Shown here in pieces: positions 25,031 to 32,121 of a stretch of DNA of 64,000 bases. Every line of letters begins with the position of its first letter. The first letter of the stretch is position 1. The stretch is taken from positions 1 to 64,000 of the forward strand of contig JBPYFK010000139.1 in the NCBI GenBank assembly GCA_051984675.1, given 5' to 3'. The notes beneath the pieces were generated by a model. The model was not told the DNA's origin. It made no database searches and worked only from the letters and a program-made list of their open reading frames with translations. This stretch comes from JBPYFK01 sp051984675. GTDB taxonomy: Bacteria; Actinomycetota; Actinomycetes; Mycobacteriales; Pseudonocardiaceae. The position numbers and the translations under genes are program-made.

Positions 25031-25933
25031 CTACCGCGTCACTGGCGTGAAGTCACGCGACGCGATGAACGAGGGTCGCGGCGCTGGCGCTCCAAAGGGC
25101 TCCACCAGCGCGTTCTCCACACTGTTGAACACGATGAAGATGTTCGAGCGCGGGAACGGCGTGATGTTGTTGCCCGAACCGTGCATGCAGTTCGAGTCGA
25201 ACCACAGCGCCGAGCCCGCCGGCCCGGTGAACTGCTCGATGCCGTGCTCGTACGCGAGCCGGGTGACGTCGTCCTCGCTCGGGACGCCGATCTCCTGCTC
25301 CCGCAACGACGTCCTGTAGTTGTCCTCCGGGGTCCTGCCCCGGCACTGCACGAACGTCCGGTGCGCTCCCGGAATGATCATCAGGCCGCCGTTGAACGGG
25401 TAGTTGTCGGTCAACGCGATGGACACGCTGACCGCCCGCATCGCCGGCATGCCGTCCTCGGCGTGCCACGTCTCGAAATCCGAGTGCCAGTAGAAGCCCG
25501 CGCCGCGGAAGCCGGGCATGTAGTTGATGCGGCTCTGGTGGACATAGACGTCGGAGCCGAGGAGTTGACGTGCCCGGTCCAGCACACGCGGGTCGCGGAC
25601 GAGTTCCGCGATCAGGTCGCTGACCTCGTGCACCGCGAAGATCGACCGGACCTCGTCGGACCGCTTCTCGATGATCGTCCGCTCGTCGGCGCGGACTTTC
25701 GGGTCACTGGTCAGCCTTTCCAGCTCCTGCCAGTAGCCCTGGACCTCGGCCGGGGACAGCAGCCCCTCAACCGTGTGGAATCCCTTCGACGCGTGCTCCG
25801 CGAGTTCCTCCGGGCTCGCCGGCCCGGAGTCGACCCGGGACCAGACGGTCGGTTCCTGGCGTTCGATGAACTCTCCAGCGCCGCTGATCCGGGTCGGGTA
25901 ACGATCCTCCGTCTTCGCATCGGCGACGGTCAT
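25031..25933 (-). CDS. ectD: Ectoine 5-hydroxylase EctD
   Basis: Non-haem Fe(II)/2-oxoglutarate dioxygenase converting ectoine to 5-hydroxyectoine. The family signature is intact (GFYWHSDFETWHAEDGMP at ~147-164). It supplies the metal ligands His150 and Asp152, with His251 in SNCMHGSGNN as the third. 300 aa, normal length. The ATG at 25933 has aaggagg upstream. Last gene of ectA-B-C-D; a 238-bp gap with two hairpins separates it from ectC, so ectD may be produced at a different level from ectABC. Confidence 0.98.
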   Translation of the reverse strand: MTVADAKTEDRYPTRISGAGEFIERQEPTVWSRVDSGPASPEELAEHASKGFHTVEGLLSPAEVQGYWQELERLTSDPKVRADERTIIEKRSDEVRSIFAVHEVSDLIAELVRDPRVLDRARQLLGSDVYVHQSRINYMPGFRGAGFYWHSDFETWHAEDGMPAMRAVSVSIALTDNYPFNGGLMIIPGAHRTFVQCRGRTPEDNYRTSLREQEIGVPSEDDVTRLAYEHGIEQFTGPAGSALWFDSNCMHGSGNNITPFPRSNIFIVFNSVENALVEPFGAPAPRPSFIASRDFTPVTR

Positions 25934-26040
25934 GCCGGTTTCCTCCTTCGCGAATTCCCGCCGGAGCGGCTGGTGCCCGCCGGCCGCGCACGCGACCGCG
26001 CGGCACCGCCGCCATTTCTCGGTTCCTCGTCAAAGAGGCA

Positions 26041-26074
26041 TCCCACCGGCCGTGACCTGGCACGGACGGTGGGA
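26041..26074 (-). terminator. Hairpin in the ectC-ectD gap (1)
   Basis: Outer stem tcccaccg/cggtggga (26041-26048, 26067-26074) and inner ccgtg/cacgg form an interrupted hairpin upstream of ectD. Possible attenuator or RNA-stability element. Confidence 0.45.
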
Positions 26075-26100
26075 AGACCAGTCATCCCTCCGCTCGGAGC

Positions 26101-26138
26101 GGGTAACCGGTCGGCCTACGGCCTAACACCGGCTACCC
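26101..26138 (-). terminator. Hairpin in the ectC-ectD gap (2)
   Basis: gggtaaccggt (26101-26111) pairs with accggctaccc (26128-26138), 11 bp with one mismatch, 34 bp after the ectC stop. With the neighbouring hairpin it suggests partial termination before ectD. Confidence 0.45.
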
Positions 26139-26171
26139 GTCCCGCGAAAGACGTAAAAGCGCCTGAAGTTG

Positions 26172-26585
26172 TCAGCCGACCGCCGGCTGCTCGTCGTCGT
26201 CTTCCACGACCAGCGGGTACACGCCGTCCTCGTCGTGCACCTCACGGCCGGTGACCGGCGGGTTGAACACGCACACCGTCCGCATGTCGGTCTTCGGCCG
26301 CACCTGGTGCTTGTCGTGGTTGTTGAGCAGGTACAGCGAGCCCGGCTTGAGCTGGTGCGTCTCGCCGGTCCCCTTGTCGGTGATCTCGCCTTCGCCCTCC
26401 ACGATGAACACCGCTTCGATGTGGTTGGCGTACCAGAAGTCGTTGACGGTCCCCGCGTACAGCGTGGTCTCGTGCACGGAGAAGCCGACCTTCTCCTTGG
26501 CGAGGATGATGCGCTTGCTGCGCCAGTTCGGCGTCTTGATGTCGGCGTCGGTGTCCTCGATGTCTTCGAGGTGGCGGACGATCAC
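26172..26585 (-). CDS. ectC: L-ectoine synthase EctC
   Basis: Cupin-fold cyclase closing N-gamma-acetyl-diaminobutyrate to ectoine. 137 aa from the GTG at 26585, which reads VIVRHLEDIEDT as in other EctC proteins and has gggaggg 4-5 nt upstream; an ATG at 26606 would swallow that ribosome binding site. Family blocks: NWRSKRIILAKEKVGFSVHE, YANHIEAVFIVEGEGEI, GSLYLLNNHDKHQVRPKTDM. Acidic C-terminal tail. Separated from ectB by a strong hairpin. Confidence 0.97.
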   Translation of the reverse strand: MIVRHLEDIEDTDADIKTPNWRSKRIILAKEKVGFSVHETTLYAGTVNDFWYANHIEAVFIVEGEGEITDKGTGETHQLKPGSLYLLNNHDKHQVRPKTDMRTVCVFNPPVTGREVHDEDGVYPLVVEDDDEQPAVG

Positions 26586-26609
26586 GTTTCCCTCCCGGAG
26601 AGTCACATG

Positions 26610-26644
26610 CCGCTGACCGTCCCGCCTGGCGGGACGGTCAGCGG
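26610..26644 (-). terminator. Perfect 16-bp hairpin between ectB and ectC
   Basis: ccgctgaccgtcccgc (26610-26625) and gcgggacggtcagcgg (26629-26644) pair perfectly around a 3-nt loop within the 115-bp ectB-ectC gap. Because ectC needs this transcript, it may be an attenuator, a processing site or a 3'-stabilising element for ectAB rather than a full terminator. Confidence 0.6.
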
Positions 26645-26670
26645 AGGCAAAACGGAATGTGCTGGCCCCT

Positions 26671-26714
26671 CTAGCTTGTCAGGTCAGCACGGCTAGCTTG
26701 TCAGGCCAGCACGG
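26671..26714. repeat. 22-bp tandem duplication of the ectB 3' end
   Basis: ctagcttgtcaggtcagcac+gg (26671-26692) and ctagcttgtcaggccagcac+gg (26693-26714) are adjacent and differ at one base. The right copy contains the last ectB codons and its stop at 26701-26703; the left copy lies just downstream of the gene. Confidence 0.93.
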
Positions 26715-27948
26715 CCTGCACCGATTCGGTGAGGATCTGCAAGCCCTGTTCGAGCTCGTCGTCGGTCACCGTCAGCGGCGGCATCAGCTTCACGACCTCG
26801 CTGTTGGGCCCGGAGGTCTCCAGCAGCAGGCCGCGGTCGAAGGCCGCCTTGGACACCTTGCCCGCGATGTCGGCCTTCTCGAAGCCCAGACCGCGAGCCA
26901 GTCCGCGGCCCTTGGCGATGGCGTCGCCGTGCTTGGTGGCCAGGCCCTCCAGCACCTCGCCGACCCGCTCGCCCTTGGCGATCGTGGACTTCTCCAGCGT
27001 GTCGTCGCTCCAGTACTTGTTGAACGCCTCGGCGGCGGTGACGAACGCGGGGTTGTTGCCCCGGAACGTGCCGTTGTGCTCGCCCGGCTCCCACACGTCC
27101 AGCTCGGGCTTGATCAGCGTCACCGCCAGCGGCAGACCGTAGCCGCCGATCGACTTCGACAGGCACACGATGTCCGGTTCGATGCCGGCGGCCTCGAAGC
27201 TGAAGAACGGACCGGTGCGCCCGCAGCCCATCTGCACGTCGTCCACGATGAGCAGCATGTTGTGGTTCTTGCACAGGTCAGCGAGCCCGCGCAGCCACTC
27301 CGGCCGCGACGAGTTGATCCCGCCCTCGCCCTGCAGGGTCTCCACGATCACCGCGGCGGGCTCGTTGAGGCCGCTGCCGCTGTCTTCCAGCAGCTTCTCG
27401 AAGTAGAGGAAGTCCGGGTACTGCCCGTCGAAGTAGTTGTCGTAGGGCATCGGGGTGGCGTGCACCAGCGGAATCCCGGCGCCGCCGCGCTTCATCGAGT
27501 TACCGGTCACCGACAGCGAGCCCAGCGTCATGCCGTGGAAGGCGTTCGTGAAGCTGATGATCGACTCACGCCCGGTGATCTTGCGGGCGAGCTTCAGCGC
27601 GGACTCCACCGAGTTCGTTCCGGTCGGACCGGGGAACTGGACCTTGTAGTTCAGCCCGCGCGGTTGCAGTACTTTCTCGTGGAACATCGACAGGAACTCG
27701 CGTTTGGCGGTGGTGGCCTGGTCGAGGCCGTGCACCACGCCGTCGCTTTCCAGGTACTCGATAAGTTTTCGTTTGAGCGCCGGATTGTTGTGCCCGTAAT
27801 TGAGCGCACCGGCACCCGCGAAGAAGTCCAAATAGGACTTGCCGTCCTCGTCGTACATCCAGCTTCCACGGGAGCTGTTGAATACGGTCGGCCAGGTTCG
27901 GCTGTAGCTACGAACCTCGGATTCCAGGCTGGCGAAGATGTCGTTCAC
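26701..27948 (-). CDS. ectB: Diaminobutyrate-2-oxoglutarate transaminase EctB
   Basis: Class-III PLP aminotransferase making L-2,4-diaminobutyrate from aspartate semialdehyde. 415 aa from GTG 27948, which reads VNDIFASLESEVRSYSRTWP as in the EctB family and has ggagg just upstream; the frame opens at 27978. Family blocks: FFAGAGALNYGHNNPALK, QFPGPTGTNSVESALKLAR, LLIVDDVQMGCGRTG, and LSKSIGGYGLPLAVTLI with the Schiff-base lysine. 69 bp after ectA. Its 3' end is duplicated in tandem. Confidence 0.98.
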   Translation of the reverse strand: MNDIFASLESEVRSYSRTWPTVFNSSRGSWMYDEDGKSYLDFFAGAGALNYGHNNPALKRKLIEYLESDGVVHGLDQATTAKREFLSMFHEKVLQPRGLNYKVQFPGPTGTNSVESALKLARKITGRESIISFTNAFHGMTLGSLSVTGNSMKRGGAGIPLVHATPMPYDNYFDGQYPDFLYFEKLLEDSGSGLNEPAAVIVETLQGEGGINSSRPEWLRGLADLCKNHNMLLIVDDVQMGCGRTGPFFSFEAAGIEPDIVCLSKSIGGYGLPLAVTLIKPELDVWEPGEHNGTFRGNNPAFVTAAEAFNKYWSDDTLEKSTIAKGERVGEVLEGLATKHGDAIAKGRGLARGLGFEKADIAGKVSKAAFDRGLLLETSGPNSEVVKLMPPLTVTDDELEQGLQILTESVQAVLA

Positions 27949-28017
27949 GATCCTCCGTTCCCCGCTGACCCTCCCCACGGTCGCGGGTTCTTTCCCACAC
28001 GTCTCGAATATCGCTGA

Positions 28018-28617
28018 TCACACTGGTTGCGTCACCGGTGCGAATGGGCCGATTCGGAACAGGTCCTCCCCGTCGTGCGCGTCCGGGAACATCTCCGACG
28101 TGAACAGCTCGCTACGAACAAGCTCGGTGCGACGATTCCTGGCCAGCGCGGAGAACAGCCTGATGGAAGCCGTGTTGTCCGCGGTGATCGTGGTCTCCAG
28201 GTAGCGCGCCCCGGCCGCGAGCGCGCGGTCCACGACGAAGTCGAGCAGCTTGCCGGCGACCCCGCCCCCACGTTGGGAGGCATCGACGGCGACCTGCCAT
28301 ACGACGATCGTGTCCGGCGCGTCGGGTCGCACATAGCCGGTCACGAAACCCACGACCTTGCCGTCGACACGGGCCACCGCCGAAGTGTCAGCGAAGTCCC
28401 GGCACCACAGCAGGTACGCGTAAGAAGAGTTCACATCAAGCACTCCCGAATCGCACGTGATTCGGTAGAGCGCCGCGCCATCCGCCATGGACGGCGAGTC
28501 GATCTTTAGCCCTCCGGCTGACCCGTTTCCGCCATGTCCTGCCCTCTCGCGTCCCATGGTGTCGCTAATTGGTTCGCTTCCAGTCAGGCCAGTATGGCTG
28601 GGTTGTTCACCGGTCAT
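28018..28617 (-). CDS. ectA: L-2,4-diaminobutyrate acetyltransferase EctA
   Basis: GNAT-fold enzyme acetylating diaminobutyrate, first gene of the ectoine operon. Family stretch DSGVLDVNSSYAYLLWCRDF, then VVGFVTGYVRPDAPDTIVVW, QVAVDASQRGGGVAGKLLDF (acetyl-CoA loop) and ETTITADNTASIRLFSALAR. 199 aa; the first ~45 residues are not conserved-looking, so the true start could be an internal ATG such as the one reading MGRERAGHGG. No good Shine-Dalgarno sequence for the 28617 ATG. Confidence 0.95.
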   Translation of the reverse strand: MTGEQPSHTGLTGSEPISDTMGRERAGHGGNGSAGGLKIDSPSMADGAALYRITCDSGVLDVNSSYAYLLWCRDFADTSAVARVDGKVVGFVTGYVRPDAPDTIVVWQVAVDASQRGGGVAGKLLDFVVDRALAAGARYLETTITADNTASIRLFSALARNRRTELVRSELFTSEMFPDAHDGEDLFRIGPFAPVTQPV

Positions 28618-28637
28618 GCTTCGCCAAAGTAACAGAG

Positions 28638-28666
28638 CGACTAGGCATCGTCAGGTTCCGCGTCAA
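28638..28666 (-). promoter_or_regulatory. ectA: Putative ectA promoter
   Basis: On the minus strand TTGACG (28666-28661) is followed after 17 nt by TAGTCG (28643-28638), a good -35 with a moderate -10, ending 20 bp before the ectA start. Osmotic control is expected from the pathway but is not visible in the sequence. Confidence 0.45.
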
Positions 28667-28964
28667 TTCTTGGCCCAACGACCAGCGAACTCGCAATTGA
28701 CGATGTGATGAGCACTACAGAAACCTTGAGATATGTATCAAAAAATGCTATTCAGGAGCGCTCGACTTCGCGAAGGAATTTCATCGCGGGCGCCCTGACC
28801 TGGGAAAACTTTGACCGCCGCGTCAAGTGCCCGAGTCCAGTTCGCCTCGACCGGGCTGACTGGTTGGTCGTTCCCCGGAGGCAAAGCGTTACCGGCCTCA
28901 CTTCCAGTGTGACGTTCACCCCAACAGACGTATCTCGTCCTGATTTCCGGCCCCTGATCTCGAT

Positions 28965-28989
28965 CTAGTTGATGGAGTACATCAACTAG
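28965..28989. promoter_or_regulatory. Perfect palindromic operator upstream of the MarR gene
   Basis: ctagttgatg-gagta-catcaactag: 10-bp perfect arms, 5-bp spacer, ending 14 bp before the marR ATG and overlapping a candidate -10 (tagttt, 28987-28992). Size and symmetry fit a MarR dimer site, so autorepression is likely. Confidence 0.8.
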
Positions 28990-29003
28990 TTTAGCCTGGC
29001 GAC

Positions 29004-29474
29004 ATGCCCGATCAGGAAGACGTGCGGCAGCTCGCTTCCGCGCTGTCCGCGCTCTACGAGGGAATGAACAAGGCATTCCGGCAGCGGGAAAAGGCCAGTG
29101 AACTGCGGCTGCTCGCCGCGATCGGCCAGCAGGAAGGCAGCCGCCCGTCGGAGATCGCCGAGGCGCTGGGGGTGGACCGGTCGCTGGTCACGCGGCAGAT
29201 CCGGGCGCTGGAGAACGACGGCAAACTCGAAGCCGAGCCCGACCCGCGCGACGGTCGGGCGTTCGTCGTCAGGCTCTCCGAGGCCGGTCGCGCCCAGGTC
29301 ACCGAACTCACCGAGTTCGGCTTCCAGCGCTACCTGAAGTTCGTGGCGGACTGGGAACCGGCGGAGGTCCGCGAACTCACGCGGCTGGTGCGGAAGTTCG
29401 AGGCGTCCAAAGCGGAAGTCGCGGAGCGTGAGCAGGCCCAAGACAGCGGGCGTGGTCGGAGGAGGCCGCGCTGA
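29004..29474 (+). CDS. MarR-family transcriptional regulator
   Basis: 156-aa winged-helix regulator: helical dimer region (ASALSALYEGMNKAF), recognition region GSRPSEIAEALGVDRSLVTR with QIRALENDGKLEAEPDPRDG and the wing RAFVVRLSEAGRAQV. The C-terminal tail is Arg-rich (GRGRRRPR). A perfect 25-bp palindrome sits directly upstream. It is followed by a tiny overlapping ORF. Target genes beyond itself are unknown; ectA lies divergently 386 bp away. Confidence 0.92.
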   Translation: MPDQEDVRQLASALSALYEGMNKAFRQREKASELRLLAAIGQQEGSRPSEIAEALGVDRSLVTRQIRALENDGKLEAEPDPRDGRAFVVRLSEAGRAQVTELTEFGFQRYLKFVADWEPAEVRELTRLVRKFEASKAEVAEREQAQDSGRGRRRPR

Positions 29475-29602
29475 CGCTCAGCGAGCGCAGGCTCGTCAAG
29501 GCCCGCATCCCGCCTCCGGTTCGCGTGCTCGCCGTACCCAGATCGAGCAAGATCGTCGATGCCGAGCAGCGTGCCGCTGAGCAGGCGGCGAACCAGAGTT
29601 AG
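29471..29602 (+). CDS. Small basic ORF with apparent CTG start, coupled to marR
   Basis: 43 codons beginning CTG ACG CTC AGC, translated (M/L)TLSERRLVKARIPPPVRVL and ending EQAANQS. The frame has strong GC3 bias, like real genes here, and overlaps the marR stop (CTGA at 29471-29474). A full ggaggagg lies 5 nt before the CTG. No ATG, GTG or TTG exists between that codon and the upstream in-frame stop. The tag overlaps the aldo/keto reductase stop on the other strand. Function unknown. Confidence 0.5.
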   Translation: MTLSERRLVKARIPPPVRVLAVPRSSKIVDAEQRAAEQAANQS

Positions 29603-30639
29603 CCCTGCTTGCGGAACCGCGCCCAGATGTCGATGTCGGCTCCGATGTCCACCGCGTGCTCGTCGATCCGCTTCAGCTCGTCCACCTCCAGTGGCGGTGT
29701 TCGCAGCGCCGCCACGTTGTGCTCCAACTGCTCCACCGAACTGGCTCCGATCAGCAACGACGTGACCCGCTCATCGCGCAACGCCCAGGTCAGCGCCAGC
29801 TGCGCCAGGCTCTGCCCGCGCGCCGCCGCGATCTCGTTGAGTGCCCGGATGCGGGCCAGGTTCTGCTCGCTGAGCCACTCCGGGCGCAACGACTTGCCCT
29901 GCGCCGCCCGCGAATCCCCGGGCACGCCGTCGAGGTACTTGCTGGTGAGCATGCCCTGCGCCAGCGGCGAGAACGCGATGCAGCCCAGCTCCAGCTCGGC
30001 GAGGGTATCCAGCAGCTCGGCCTCGATCCACCGGTTGAACATCGAGTACGACGGCTGGTGGATCAGCAACGGCACGTCCATGCACTGCAGCAGCGCCGCG
30101 GCTTCGCGTGTCTTGTCCGGCGAGTAGGACGAGATCCCGACATACAGCGCCTTTCCCTGCTGCACCGCGGACGCCAGGGCGCCCATGGTCTCCTCCAGCG
30201 GAGTGTCGGGGTCGAACCGGTGGCTGTAGAAGATGTCCACGTAATCCAGGCCCATCCGGCGCAGTGAGGCATCCAGCGAGCCCAGCAGGGCCTTGCGGGA
30301 CCCGCCCTGGCCGTATGGCCCGGGGTGCATGACGTAGCCGGCCTTCGTGGAGACCACCAGTTCGTCGCGGTAGCGGGCGAAGTCCGCGGCGAAGATCTCG
30401 CCGAAGTTGCGTTCCGCCGACCCGGGTGGCGGCCCGTAGTTGTTAGCCAGGTCGAAGTGGGTGATGCCGAGATCGAACGCCCGTCGCAGCACCGCGCGCT
30501 GGGTCTCCAACTCCCGGTCGTCCCCGAAGTTGTGCCACAACCCCAGCGACAGCGCGGGCAGCGCCAGACCGCTGCTGCCACAGCGGCGGTACGGCATCCG
30601 CTCGTAGCGATCGGACGAGGGCTCGTAACACTCGGACAC
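29599..30639 (-). CDS. Aldo/keto reductase, YghZ/GpR-like
   Basis: 346-aa NADPH-dependent TIM-barrel reductase. Catalytic tetrad Asp-Tyr-Lys-His in FDLANNYG, VSTKAGY and FYSHRFDP. The long N-terminal YRRCGSSGLALPALSLGLWH and NYGPPPGSAERNFGEIF are typical of the Kv-beta-like/L-glyceraldehyde-3-phosphate reductase branch, and the C-terminal SLLIGASSVEQLEHNVAAL binds NADPH. GTG at 30639 follows gggagg at good spacing; the frame extends to 30690 without support. Physiological substrate unknown; toxic aldehyde reduction is common in the family. Confidence 0.92.
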   Translation of the reverse strand: MSECYEPSSDRYERMPYRRCGSSGLALPALSLGLWHNFGDDRELETQRAVLRRAFDLGITHFDLANNYGPPPGSAERNFGEIFAADFARYRDELVVSTKAGYVMHPGPYGQGGSRKALLGSLDASLRRMGLDYVDIFYSHRFDPDTPLEETMGALASAVQQGKALYVGISSYSPDKTREAAALLQCMDVPLLIHQPSYSMFNRWIEAELLDTLAELELGCIAFSPLAQGMLTSKYLDGVPGDSRAAQGKSLRPEWLSEQNLARIRALNEIAAARGQSLAQLALTWALRDERVTSLLIGASSVEQLEHNVAALRTPPLEVDELKRIDEHAVDIGADIDIWARFRKQG

Positions 30640-30734
30640 GGAGAACCTCCCAACGGATGACTTTCGAGGCGTGAGGTTATCGAGCCGCACAAGCGGAGCG
30701 TCCGCGAGCGGACACCGCCGGTAAGTTTCTTCGC

Positions 30735-31346
30735 ATGGCGTCTCCCGCAGGCAGCGCTCGAACAGTCCTCGTGGACCGTTTCGCGCGGGTCGTGACCGAG
30801 GTCCTGGCTCCTTCGGTGATCGTGGCCGTGCTGCCGCTGGCGGTGGCCTGGGCGGCCACCGGCACCCTGGTCGGCGCCCTGCTGTGGGGCCTGCTGGTGG
30901 CGCTGACCAGCAGCGTCCTGCCCGTGCTCGCGATCGTCTGGGGAGCCCGGCGGGGGCACTGGGACAGTCACCACGTGCGGGAGCGGCGGGCTCGTGCGGT
31001 GCCGTTCGTGCTGCTCATCGCGTTCAGCTTCGCCGGGCTGGCGGTGCTGGTCGTGGCAGCGGCTCCGTGGCCCATGATCGCGCTGGACATCTCCATGCTC
31101 GTACCGCTCGCGCTGTGCGCATTGATCACGTGGTGGTGGAAGATCAGCATGCACACCGCCGTCGCGGCCGGAGCGACGGTCGTTCTCGCCGTCGTCTTCA
31201 CGCGCGGGTTCGCGGTGTTGGCCCTTCTGGTGGCCATCGTCGGGTGGTCGCGGGTGCATCTGCGCGACCACACGCCGGCGCAGGCGCTGGTGGGCGCGGC
31301 CATCGGCGCCGCCATCGGCGGCGGCCTGTTCGCGATGTTGGCCTGA
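30735..31346 (+). CDS. PAP2-like integral membrane protein with degenerate active site
   Basis: 203 aa, about five hydrophobic helices. ISMHTAVAAGATVVL and GWSRVHLRDHTPAQALVGAAI occupy the positions of PAP2 motifs C2 (PSGH) and C3 (SR-x5-H-x3-D). The C2 Gly is Met and the C3 Asp is Gln here, and no clear KxxxxxxRP motif is seen. Lipid phosphatase activity is therefore uncertain. ATG at 30735. Divergent from the aldo/keto reductase. Confidence 0.75.
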   Translation: MASPAGSARTVLVDRFARVVTEVLAPSVIVAVLPLAVAWAATGTLVGALLWGLLVALTSSVLPVLAIVWGARRGHWDSHHVRERRARAVPFVLLIAFSFAGLAVLVVAAAPWPMIALDISMLVPLALCALITWWWKISMHTAVAAGATVVLAVVFTRGFAVLALLVAIVGWSRVHLRDHTPAQALVGAAIGAAIGGGLFAMLA

Positions 31347-31776
31347 GGGTCAGTGGTCACCGGGCGACGCGGGTCTAACGCGCTGGCTGGGAACGGTGCC
31401 GGAAAGGCGAAGGCGCGGGGCGACCGCGGCGACCCCCGACGCCGACGCGATCACTCCCGCGCCCGTTGCCGTGGCCGCTCCCCGAACAATCGGCCACAGC
31501 TCCTCCGATGTGCGTCAGCCCCGAACCTAGCGGCACCGGAGGGTCCGCCCTACGAGGGCGGCGGCGGAGGTGCCCTCGAAATTTCCCCCGCCATCGCCCA
31601 CCGTACGACGGGTAGCGACGCGAATACAGGCCGCGAACCCAGTTACCGGGCGGTAGCTTGCGCGCCGCCGCCCACGCAGGCGCGCGAGATGTCCGCTTTG
31701 TGGCTTATTTCACCCGATTCCCAGATCAGGACTTAATCCTCTGGACGATCATCGTTACTGCCGGTATCCAACGAGT
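31347..31776. other. 430-bp intergenic region without a gene
   Basis: Between the PAP2-like and FHA genes, both (+). A 127-codon open frame (31353-31736) is Arg/Gly-rich with no conserved motif and is rejected as coding. Some GC-rich dyads (e.g. around ggtccgccctacgagggcgg near 31540) could fold, but I recognise no riboswitch. Confidence 0.5.
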
Positions 31777-32121
31777 ATGAGTGAAACCCCGTTCGGGGTA
31801 CCGTCCACGTCACTATCAGACACGCTGCGACTGGTGATCAGGCGTGGCCCGGACGTCGGCAAGACATTTCCGATCACCGAACCACGCACGTCGATCGGAC
31901 GGGACCGGAACAACGACATCAGGCTTGATGACGGCACCGTGTCCCTGCACCACGCCGAACTCGACATCCGCGACCACCGCTACACGATCAAGGACGTGGG
32001 TTCCTTGGTCGGCACGTATCTCAATCGCCATTTGATCGACAGTGCCGAACTGGTCGACGGCGACGAGGTCTGGATCGGCAAGTTCCGCCTCAGCTTCCAG
32101 ACCGGGGCGACGGCGGTTTGA
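31777..32121 (+). CDS. FHA-domain protein
   Basis: 114 aa consisting almost wholly of one forkhead-associated domain: LRLVIRRGPDVGKTFPI, then the phosphothreonine-binding core TSIGRDRNNDIRLDDGTVSL followed by HHAEL (GR, S and HH motif), and DVGSLVGTYLNRHLI (N-G-T-like loop). Likely a phosphothreonine reader for Ser/Thr kinase signalling; no kinase is nearby. ATG at 31777. The 3' end overlaps the convergent MFS gene by 32 bp. Confidence 0.92.
   Translation: MSETPFGVPSTSLSDTLRLVIRRGPDVGKTFPITEPRTSIGRDRNNDIRLDDGTVSLHHAELDIRDHRYTIKDVGSLVGTYLNRHLIDSAELVDGDEVWIGKFRLSFQTGATAV

Larger units (their letters stand above)
28618..29003. other. 386-bp divergent regulatory region, ectA / marR
   Basis: No gene recognised; a 63-codon + frame and an 87-codon frame here lack coding character. 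A locally AT-rich stretch (28720-28760) stands out against the GC-rich surroundings. The region holds the putative ectA promoter and the palindromic MarR operator listed separately. Confidence 0.55.

Noticed and set aside
26585..26606. EctC start at ATG 26606
   Set aside because: Would bury the gggaggg ribosome binding site and add seven residues absent from EctC; GTG 26585 preferred.
31353..31736. 127-codon ORF before the FHA gene
   Set aside because: Arg/Gly-rich, no ribosome binding site, no motif.
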